Source of the DNA: Lachnospiraceae bacterium UBA3282
GTDB taxonomy: Bacteria; Bacillota; Clostridia; Lachnospirales; Lachnospiraceae
Assembly (NCBI GenBank): GCA_002361735.1
Contig: DETS01000103.1
Coordinates: 4,505 to 68,504 of the forward strand
Direction of reading: 5' to 3'
DNA length: 64,000 bases
Every line of letters starts with the position of its first letter. Position 1 is the first letter of the stretch. The notes below the pieces were generated by a model. It did no database searches. It saw only the letters and a list, made by a program, of their open reading frames with translations, and was not told the origin of the DNA. A program made the position numbers and the translations under genes. This document shows, in pieces, positions 45,217 through 52,315 of this stretch.

Positions 45217-46998
45217 ATGGGAAAGACTGATTTGGATAGCGTATTAAAGGAATATGGAGAATTACATGAACTGCTATGTGATTACGATCAGGAGCAGTGC
45301 TTTATCGATCGAATTTATTCTATCCTGCAGGATGTAATCAATGAACTGCCGGATGGTTCAAAAATAGGTTTCCGTCCTTACGGCGATCAGTCAGAATGGC
45401 TGCTGCAAAATTTTGATTTTAGTCGCGTGGAAGTGGTTGGCGTTTTTGACAGGTGTGTGGATTGCGATATTTGTCAAGGCTTTCCGGTTTATGAAATATC
45501 CAATGATCATGCGGATGAAGTAGATATTTTCATTATGACTTCCTACAATTATCGACATGAGATTACAACGGAGCTCAGGAAGTCTGGCTGCAAGGTTTTG
45601 GATATTTATGAATCTTTGGAGCAGCGTGGAATCAGGCTGCTGTCTTCTCCCGAAAAATATCGGAAGGGAGCGCATAATATTTTGCACGCGTTTCTTACGA
45701 AATGGAAAAACGCAGATGAGGGTAAAAAGGAGGAGGCGTTTCGGGAACTCCTGACAGCTGCCTGTGAAGCAAAAGATTTCTATCTGTTGGAGGAGCTGTG
45801 CAGAGACTCAGAGACTGAATATGAATGGGTAAAAAAAATAAAAGATCAGTACGAGCGATTACATGCCAGCCTAAGAGATGCGGTTGGAAAGAGGAGACAG
45901 AAAGATATAGTAATGTACTGGCTGGATGCGATCCCTCATCAATGGAGAACTTATTTTGCGGGACTGCATAAACTGGCGGAAACGGGATTGTGTTTTGAGC
46001 AGGCATATAGCTGCACACCTTACACGCATCAGGCGTCGCGCGCAATATTTTCGGGACTGCTTCCGCTAAGTGATTGTGAGAAATCGTTAGAACAAATAGG
46101 AAGGGAAAACAGTGGACTGATTCAGTATTTAGAAGATAGAGATTATAAAATACGTCACATAGGACACGATGCGCCAACCTATGAGGAAGGCTGCCTGCAG
46201 AGGGAGTATTCAATGAATACCAATAAGGACACATCCTGTAATGACATCTTGTGGCGGACAGTTTGTGAAATGATAGGAGCAGACGCACCGGTTTTCCTGA
46301 TTGCGCATTTCGTGGTGGAGACACATCCGCCCATGCTTTGCGCGGCATTGGAACAGTTGAATTATGTGGTTGAAGATCACAATTATCTGCCGCAGTTTCG
46401 GGTTTCCGCAGATTATATTGATAAGAGGGTCATGTATTATTATGGGATTCTAAAGGGAAATGACCGGCTGCAAATTTTTATGAGCGATCATGGAGAACAT
46501 ACGACTAAGCGATTCCCGGACAGATATTGGAGTCAGCATAAACTTCATGCCTGCTGCTTCGCAGTGGGGAAAGGGATATGTCCGCAAAGAGAGAAACGTA
46601 TTTTTTTCTATACGAGATTTGAGCAGTTGATCAGGTGGATGATAGAACCCGATCGAAATCGTTATGAAGACTGTCTTTCCGAATATGCTCTTTTTCAAGA
46701 TACGGATATTTATTCGGAAATGCTGGCAAACCGGTTTATCAGGAAAGGAAGGGCGCAGTACGCCCTGGCGTATCGCGGCGCTTTGGATGGGAAATATAAG
46801 TATGCAGTCAATGCGATAGGACAGGAGTTTTTTTATCAAATAGTTGATGATAAAGATATTGAGGTGAAGAAGGAGGATGCCCCTGAAATCTTTCAACGAT
46901 TGATGGAACAAGCGGGCAGCGATTTCCCTGACCTGTCCGGGTATGAAAAATATAGATTTGTTCCGAGGCTTTATGAAGCGGCGAAAAGGGAAGGGTAA
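45217..46998 (+). CDS. Cytosolic alkaline phosphatase-superfamily protein with N-terminal Rossmann-like module
   Basis: A 593-residue protein with no export signal. Residues about 45-140 are a divergent recurring module (GFRPYGDQSEWLLQNF, GVFDRCVDCDICQG, IFIMTSYNYRHEITTEL). After a helical linker, residues about 225-540 follow the alkaline-phosphatase/phosphoethanolamine-transferase pattern: VMYWLDAIPHQWR, CTPYTHQASRAIFSGLLP with a Thr nucleophile candidate near residue 269, APVFLIAHFVVETHPPM, and FMSDHGEHTTKRF near residue 424. It is a second member of this superfamily in the island, probably with a different substrate from that at 41958. GGAGATG precedes ATG 45217. Confidence 0.75.
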   Translation: MGKTDLDSVLKEYGELHELLCDYDQEQCFIDRIYSILQDVINELPDGSKIGFRPYGDQSEWLLQNFDFSRVEVVGVFDRCVDCDICQGFPVYEISNDHADEVDIFIMTSYNYRHEITTELRKSGCKVLDIYESLEQRGIRLLSSPEKYRKGAHNILHAFLTKWKNADEGKKEEAFRELLTAACEAKDFYLLEELCRDSETEYEWVKKIKDQYERLHASLRDAVGKRRQKDIVMYWLDAIPHQWRTYFAGLHKLAETGLCFEQAYSCTPYTHQASRAIFSGLLPLSDCEKSLEQIGRENSGLIQYLEDRDYKIRHIGHDAPTYEEGCLQREYSMNTNKDTSCNDILWRTVCEMIGADAPVFLIAHFVVETHPPMLCAALEQLNYVVEDHNYLPQFRVSADYIDKRVMYYYGILKGNDRLQIFMSDHGEHTTKRFPDRYWSQHKLHACCFAVGKGICPQREKRIFFYTRFEQLIRWMIEPDRNRYEDCLSEYALFQDTDIYSEMLANRFIRKGRAQYALAYRGALDGKYKYAVNAIGQEFFYQIVDDKDIEVKKEDAPEIFQRLMEQAGSDFPDLSGYEKYRFVPRLYEAAKREG

Positions 46999-47016
46999 GG
47001 AAGGGAGGATGCAGAT

Positions 47017-49029
47017 ATGAAAGCATTGATATTAAATTCCGGAATGGGAAGCAGGATGGGAGTATTGACATCTGAACATCCTAAGTGCATGACGGAGATT
47101 TCGCATCAGGAAACGATCTTAAGCAGACAACTGCGTCAACTGAGAGAAGCGGGAATCAAGGAAGTTATTATTACGACGGGGCGGTTTGCCGATGTGTTGG
47201 TCAGCTATTGTCAGGAGCTGGATGTGGATCTGGATATCACTTATGTGAAAAATGAGGAATATGAGACGACGAACTATATCTATTCTATCTATCGTGCGAA
47301 AGAGTATCTGCGGGACGATATTCTGCTGCTTCATGGAGATATGGTTTTTGAGGATGGCATTTTGGAGGAAATGCTGGCAAAAGAGGAAAGCTGCATGGCT
47401 GCTGATTCAAAATTGGAATTGCCGGAGAAGGATTTTAAGGCAGTGCTCAAGGAGGGCAGGGTCACAGAGATAGGAATCGAGTTTTTTAAGGATGCTGTTA
47501 CGGTATGGCCTCTGTATCGGTTAAAGGCAGAAGATTGGAACGTATGGCTGAAAAATATCGAGCATTTTTGTGAGACCGGGAACAGGACATGCTATGCGGA
47601 AAATGCTTTTAACGAAATATCCGATCAGTGTATGGTAACGCTTTTTGATGTGGGGAACAGACTCTGTGCGGAGGTAGATGACTATGAGGATTTGGTAACG
47701 GTAGCAGCTCGGATAAAGCAGATAGAAAACCGAACGGTTTATATGAGCTTTTCCACGGATGTGTTACATAGCGGTCATATTGCAATCATCAGGAAAGCAG
47801 CAAAATTTGGAAAACTGATCGTAGGTGTGCTCTCGGACGAGGCAGTGATGAGATATAAAAGGATTCCCTTGCTGCCGTTTGAAGAAAGAAAAGTGCTGTT
47901 TGAAAATATTGCAGGGGTCTATCGGGTCGTTCGGCAGGAAACGTTGAGTTATCGGGAAAATCTGCAAAAGTACAGACCGGATTTTGTAGTACATGGGGAT
48001 GACTGGAAGACCGGTTTTCAGAAACCGGTGCGGGATGAGGTGGTTTCTTTGCTGGCGGAATACGGGGGGAGACTGATCGAGTTTCCTTATGCCGGGGAGG
48101 ATAAATACAAGGAACTGGATAACAGGGCGCGCAGAGAGATATCCCTGCCGGATTTCAGGAGGGCACGATTAAAGAAATGCCTGGAGATCAAAGGTCTTGT
48201 TACCGTTTTGGAGGCGCATAGCGGATTGTCAGGACTGATCGTAGAAAACAGTGTTGTTTATCAGGAGGGCGGAGCAAACCAGTTTGACGCGATGTGGTTA
48301 AGTTCCCTGTGCGATTCTACGGAAAAGGGGAAACCGGATATTGAGCTTGTGGATATGACTTCTCGATTCAGAACGATTGATGACATCATGGAGGTTACGA
48401 CCAAGCCCATAATATTCGACGGTGATACGGGAGGGTTAGTAGAGCATTTTGTATACACGGTTCGAACATTGGAGCGTATGGGAGTTTCCATGATCATCAT
48501 CGAGGACAAGACCGGCTTAAAGAAAAATTCTCTGTTTGGCACGGAAGTGCCGCAGACACAGGAGAATATCGATAATTTTTGCAGAAAGATTAAAGCGGGA
48601 AAGCGGGCGCAGAAAACAACCGAATTTATGATCTGTGCCAGAATAGAGAGTCTGATCTTGGAAAAGGGCATGGAGGATGCGCTGACGCGGGCGGAAGCAT
48701 ATGTGGATGCCGGCGCGGATGCGATCATGATCCACAGTCGAAAAAAGGACCCGGCGGAAATCTTTGAGTTCGTTGACAGATTTCGTGCCGGTAATAAGGT
48801 GACCCCGCTGGTAGTAGTGCCGACGTCTTTTCACGCTGTAAAGGAAGAAGAATTTAAGGAACGGGGTGTTAATATCGTTATTTATGCCAATCAGTTGACC
48901 AGAGCGGCAGTTCCGGCAATGAAGAAAGCTGCCAGCGATATTCTGGAGCATCATCGGGCAATGGAGTGCGATGAAAACTGTATGCCGTTTGGTGAGATCA
49001 TAAAGCTGATCCCGGAGGATGTGGTGTGA
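47017..49029 (+). CDS. pepM: Triple fusion: MobA-like nucleotidyltransferase, cytidylyltransferase, phosphoenolpyruvate mutase
   Basis: A 670-residue protein with three parts. Residues 1-235 are a nucleotidyltransferase (KALILNSGMGSRMG, LLHGDMVFE) like PntC, the enzyme that makes CMP-phosphonates. Residues about 240-375 are a second, HxGH-type cytidylyltransferase (MSFSTDVLHSGHIAIIRKA, DFVVHGDDW), a unit known in front of PEP mutases. Residues about 383-670 are PEP mutase, with the diagnostic EDKTGLKKNS (EDK-X5-NS) at 496-505. PEP mutase forms the C-P bond by turning phosphoenolpyruvate into phosphonopyruvate. The dehydrogenase and decarboxylase genes that follow complete the route. GGGAGGA precedes the ATG. 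Confidence 0.92.
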   Translation: MKALILNSGMGSRMGVLTSEHPKCMTEISHQETILSRQLRQLREAGIKEVIITTGRFADVLVSYCQELDVDLDITYVKNEEYETTNYIYSIYRAKEYLRDDILLLHGDMVFEDGILEEMLAKEESCMAADSKLELPEKDFKAVLKEGRVTEIGIEFFKDAVTVWPLYRLKAEDWNVWLKNIEHFCETGNRTCYAENAFNEISDQCMVTLFDVGNRLCAEVDDYEDLVTVAARIKQIENRTVYMSFSTDVLHSGHIAIIRKAAKFGKLIVGVLSDEAVMRYKRIPLLPFEERKVLFENIAGVYRVVRQETLSYRENLQKYRPDFVVHGDDWKTGFQKPVRDEVVSLLAEYGGRLIEFPYAGEDKYKELDNRARREISLPDFRRARLKKCLEIKGLVTVLEAHSGLSGLIVENSVVYQEGGANQFDAMWLSSLCDSTEKGKPDIELVDMTSRFRTIDDIMEVTTKPIIFDGDTGGLVEHFVYTVRTLERMGVSMIIIEDKTGLKKNSLFGTEVPQTQENIDNFCRKIKAGKRAQKTTEFMICARIESLILEKGMEDALTRAEAYVDAGADAIMIHSRKKDPAEIFEFVDRFRAGNKVTPLVVVPTSFHAVKEEEFKERGVNIVIYANQLTRAAVPAMKKAASDILEHHRAMECDENCMPFGEIIKLIPEDVV

Positions 49030-49030
49030 G

Positions 49031-50161
49031 ATGAACGGACAGTTGAAGGTAGAAGCAGACAAGGATTATCTGGGGATGGATGCGTATCTGATTCGTCAAG
49101 CACCGAAAAGGATTTTGCTGGTGTGCGGGAAATCGGTCTCTTTGCTGAAAATCGGAAAATATTTTGAAACATTGGAGAGCAGGCTGGGTATATCGGTGGT
49201 AACCTTTCAGGGATTTTCCCCAAATCCGGAGTATGAATCAGTGGAACAAGGTGTTCGCTGTTATAGAGAATCCGACTGCGACATGATTGTGGCTGTCGGA
49301 GGGGGGAGTGCCATGGATGTGGCGAAATGTATTCGGCTTTTTGTGCCAATGGATCCGAGTGAAAGTTATCTCAAACAGAAAATGCAGCCGTCGGAGATTC
49401 CGTTTTTTGTGATTCCGACAACTGCGGGTACGGGAAGTGAAGCGACACATTTTGCGGTTATTTATGTTCAAGGGAAAAAGCAGTCGATTGCCCATGAGAC
49501 ATGTCTGCCGGATGCGGTTATGCTGGATGCCTCGCTGCTTGACAGCCTGCCCTTGTATCAGAGAAAGGCAACATGTATGGATGCGCTGTGCCACGCGCTG
49601 GAATCCTATTGGTCGGTCCGTTCCACAGAAGAAAGCAAAGAGTATGCAAAAGAGGCGATACAGCTGATTTTGAAACATGCCAAAGGATATTTGGAAAATC
49701 AAGGCATAGCAAATGAAAAGATGCTTATGGCGGCTCATCTGGCAGGGAAAGCGATCAATATTGCCAGGACAACGGCGGGACACGCATTGTGTTATAAACT
49801 GACCTCACTTTACGGAATTGCTCATGGACATGCAGCGGCATTGTGCGTGAGAGAAGTATGGCGGTATATGCTGGCACATTTAGAGCTGTGCAGGGATGTT
49901 CGCGGAAGGGAATATTTAGAGTGCATATTTGCTGAAATAGCTGATGTTATGGGATGTGAGGACAAAGAGGAGGCGCTTGACCGTTTTGAAGCGATCATAC
50001 AAAGTATGGATCTTGGGATTGAGAAAGGCGACAATGAGATATGTTGGAAAGAGCTTGTTGGTTCTGTGAATGTAGAAAGGCTTAACAACAGTCCTGTCGT
50101 TTTGACAGAAAGCGCGATAGACGAAATATACCATAGGATTTTCGGCGGATGTTTGTCATAA
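49031..50161 (+). CDS. Iron-type alcohol dehydrogenase, probable phosphonoacetaldehyde reductase
   Basis: A 376-residue group III alcohol dehydrogenase with the NAD(P)-binding AVGGGSAMDVAK, TAGTGSEATHF, and all four metal ligands in MLDASLLDSLP (Asp), DALCHALESYW (His), TTAGHALCYKL (His) and GIAHGHAAAL (His). Between PEP mutase and phosphonopyruvate decarboxylase genes, it most likely reduces phosphonoacetaldehyde to 2-hydroxyethylphosphonate, as PhpC-type enzymes do. The start codon lies 2 bp after the preceding stop; GGAGG is 12 bases upstream. An aminotransferase for the alternative 2-aminoethylphosphonate route is absent from the window. Confidence 0.87.
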   Translation: MNGQLKVEADKDYLGMDAYLIRQAPKRILLVCGKSVSLLKIGKYFETLESRLGISVVTFQGFSPNPEYESVEQGVRCYRESDCDMIVAVGGGSAMDVAKCIRLFVPMDPSESYLKQKMQPSEIPFFVIPTTAGTGSEATHFAVIYVQGKKQSIAHETCLPDAVMLDASLLDSLPLYQRKATCMDALCHALESYWSVRSTEESKEYAKEAIQLILKHAKGYLENQGIANEKMLMAAHLAGKAINIARTTAGHALCYKLTSLYGIAHGHAAALCVREVWRYMLAHLELCRDVRGREYLECIFAEIADVMGCEDKEEALDRFEAIIQSMDLGIEKGDNEICWKELVGSVNVERLNNSPVVLTESAIDEIYHRIFGGCLS

Positions 50162-50191
50162 GGGATATTGATCAAAAATGGAGACGGTAAA

Positions 50192-51325
50192 ATGAAAGCA
50201 GAAATATTTTCAAAAAAAATAAGTGATATGGGAATCAGAACCGTAACCGGCGTTCCGGATTCTACCCTGCAGCAGTTTTGTGATTACATAGGTCGAGAGG
50301 AAGAAAAGGTATTTGACAACCATGTTGTGGCAGAAAACGAGGGTGCCGCTATCGGGATTGCCATCGGAGAGTATCTGGCTACGGGATGTCCGGCATGTGT
50401 ATACATGCAGAACAGCGGACTGGGAAACGCAGTCAACCCTCTCACATCGCTGGCGCATACAGATGTATATGGGATACCAATGTTGTTAGTTGTGGGATGG
50501 CGGGGTGAGCCGGAGACAAAGGATGAGCCGCAGCACAAATATATGGGGAAAATCACTCTGGGACTGTTAAAGCTTTTGGATATTTCTTATGCGGTCGTAG
50601 CTTCTGAAACAACAGAGGGAGAATTGGAAGCTTTTTTGCAGGAAGCAAAAGCGGCGTTTTCTGAAAATAAGCAGTATGCTCTTGTCATAAAGAGAGGCGC
50701 ATTTGACAAAGAAAAGACCGCTGTATACAGAAATTCATATTCTATGAAAAGAGAGCGGGCAATTGAAATCATTGTGGATTGGCTGCAACAGGAGGATATC
50801 GTTGTTTCTACAACAGGAAAGATTTCAAGGGAATTGTATGAGCAATGCAACATGATCAAGGGCAGTCATGAACAGGCTTTTTTAACGGTGGGAGGTATGG
50901 GGCATACCAATATGATCGCCTGCCAGATAGCCTGCAGAAAACCGAAGCAGCGGGTGATCTGCCTGGACGGTGATGGCGCGCTTTTGATGCACATGGGGAG
51001 TCTGGCGATATTGGCGCAGAATCCGGTGGACAATATGATACATATCTGTTTGAATAATGAGGCGCATGAATCCGTAGGAGGAATGCCTACGGGAGCGCCG
51101 GGTGTATCGTATGCCTCTATAGCGCAAAAATGCGGATATTGCAAAGTGTGTCGGGTAGAAGATGAAACGGAACTTCAAAAAATTTTGTCTGAACTTCGCA
51201 TGGAGCGGCAAATGGCTTTCTTAGAGATCGGTGTTGCGGTCGGATCAAGGGATGATTTGGGAAGACCGGGAGAGACGCCGGAGGAGAATAAAATGGCGTT
51301 TATGAAATGTTTGAAAGAAAGATGA
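50192..51325 (+). CDS. aepY: Phosphonopyruvate decarboxylase
   Basis: A 377-residue thiamine diphosphate enzyme that decarboxylates phosphonopyruvate to phosphonoacetaldehyde and so pulls the unfavourable PEP mutase reaction forward. It has the Ppd-type start with TGVPDSTLQQF, the catalytic Glu region VAENEGAAIGIAIGEYLATG, MQNSGLGNAVNPLTSLAH, and the TPP/Mg motif GDGALLMHMGSL ending in NNEAHESVGG. The length is normal. ATG 50192 (GGAGAC upstream) is preferred to TTG 50168. It is the last gene of the island. An A8 run at 50212-50219 lies near its 5' end. Confidence 0.93.
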   Translation: MKAEIFSKKISDMGIRTVTGVPDSTLQQFCDYIGREEEKVFDNHVVAENEGAAIGIAIGEYLATGCPACVYMQNSGLGNAVNPLTSLAHTDVYGIPMLLVVGWRGEPETKDEPQHKYMGKITLGLLKLLDISYAVVASETTEGELEAFLQEAKAAFSENKQYALVIKRGAFDKEKTAVYRNSYSMKRERAIEIIVDWLQQEDIVVSTTGKISRELYEQCNMIKGSHEQAFLTVGGMGHTNMIACQIACRKPKQRVICLDGDGALLMHMGSLAILAQNPVDNMIHICLNNEAHESVGGMPTGAPGVSYASIAQKCGYCKVCRVEDETELQKILSELRMERQMAFLEIGVAVGSRDDLGRPGETPEENKMAFMKCLKER

Positions 51326-51372
51326 TAAATTTTTGAATTTTAAGTGAAGGGCGATGCCTCGTAGAAAAATAA

Positions 51373-51401
51373 TTGACGGTATTTCGCCAAAATGCTATAA
51401 C
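51373..51401 (+). promoter_or_regulatory. Strong sigma-A promoter without an obvious gene
   Basis: TTGACG (51373-51378), 17 bases, TATAAC (51396-51401). The transcribed start has a short hairpin ACTATC/GATAGT (51400-51419). No good reading frame follows directly. Confidence 0.55.
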
Positions 51402-51501
51402 TATCAAAATATAGATAGTAACAGCCTACAAACAGCCAATACCCACAAAATATTGTATGTGCACTTTTCCCATCCGGTGATCTCCGTACGCTCAGCCTTC
51501 C

Positions 51502-51530
51502 TTGACACAGAAAGACCGGCTCTGTAAAAT
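51502..51530 (+). promoter_or_regulatory. Second strong sigma-A promoter before the Rpn remnant
   Basis: TTGACA (51502-51507), 17 bases, TAAAAT (51525-51530). Downstream are a GTGCA/TGCAC hairpin and GACAG-TTT-CTGTC followed by GGATTTTTC near 51577-51597, so a short RNA could be made. It may also be the leftover promoter of the decayed nuclease gene at 51620. Confidence 0.6.
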
Positions 51531-51619
51531 AAACTCATCAGAGAAATTCAAACAGAGGTGCATTCTGCACGTTCATGACAGTTTCTGTCGGATTTTTCTA
51601 AACATACTGACAACAGAAA

Positions 51620-51928
51620 ATGCGGCAGGACTATTGTATCGAAAACGAAATCCTGGAGGAGTTTCTGAGGGAGAACCGGGCGGAGGTGCTGGGGATGTTA
51701 TTGGAAGAATTTGATGTGAAGAGATATGAGAGAACGTTAAGAGCCGAGGGGCGCGAGGAGGGCATCCGGGAAGGTGTGGAGATTGGTATAGAACAGGGTA
51801 TCCGCTGTATGGTGGAAGTCTTGCAGGAAGCCGGGCAAACAAAAGATTTTGTGACGAAAAAGGTTGCAGAGAAGTATTCGCTGCCCGAGACGGAGGCGCA
51901 GCAGAAGCTTTTGCGATACTGGAAGTAA
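51620..51928 (+). pseudogene. C-terminal remnant of an Rpn-family PD-(D/E)XK nuclease/transposase-like gene
   Basis: The 102-residue frame matches the tail of the large family of Rpn-type recombination-promoting nucleases (also called PD-(D/E)XK nuclease family transposases), which normally have about 280-330 residues. Visible tail features are EFLRENRAEVLGMLLEEFD, the repetitive REEGIREGVEIGIEQG segment and a short helical end. The nuclease domain is absent; upstream sequence has no matching frame. It is probably a decayed copy and marks a site of past mobile activity at the border of the glycan island. Confidence 0.7.
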
Positions 51929-52233
51929 ATATACAGGTGGTGTCCCCTTCCTTTTATCTTTGAGTTTCCGCAAACTGTAAAATAAAAAAGCGTATATCCT
52001 TCCAAAGTGCCAATCCGCCTGATTTTTGAGATAATAAGAATGGCAGCTTCCCGATCAGAGGCACCTTATTAAGCCCCGCCGGAACCGGACTTTGGGAGAT
52101 ATATTCTTTTATCTACTACAAAAAGAATGGGGATTCCTTATATTTAGGACAATTTTAGAAAGTTGTTTATGTGGATATCCGTAGAGCCGCTGTCTTGTGG
52201 ATAAAATTGCGGAAACTCAAGAAGGAATGGCAC
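51929..52233. other. Noncoding stretch with 14-bp terminal inverted repeats
   Basis: No gene is seen here. TTGAGTTTCCGCAA (51960-51973) and its exact reverse complement (52207-52220) enclose about 260 bp, which suggests a small inverted-repeat element or an insertion-sequence scar; no target duplication is evident. Inside, GTGCC...CTGAT and ATCAG-A-GGCAC (about 52007-52063) can pair as a long imperfect hairpin. Confidence 0.5.
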
Positions 52234-52262
52234 TTGACTACAGAATGTAAATAGTGTAAAAT
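52234..52262 (+). promoter_or_regulatory. Sigma-A promoter for the HD-domain gene
   Basis: TTGACT (52234-52239), 17 bases, TAAAAT (52257-52262), about 54 bp before the start codon. Confidence 0.75.
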
Positions 52263-52315
52263 GGTGTAAATTTTTGGAAATATCCAGCGATATAATGACG
52301 AAAGATGGGTAGGAT

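Noticed and set aside
49031..51325. 2-aminoethylphosphonate pathway
   Set aside because: The usual aminotransferase is absent from the window while an iron alcohol dehydrogenase lies between the mutase and decarboxylase genes, which points to hydroxyethylphosphonate.
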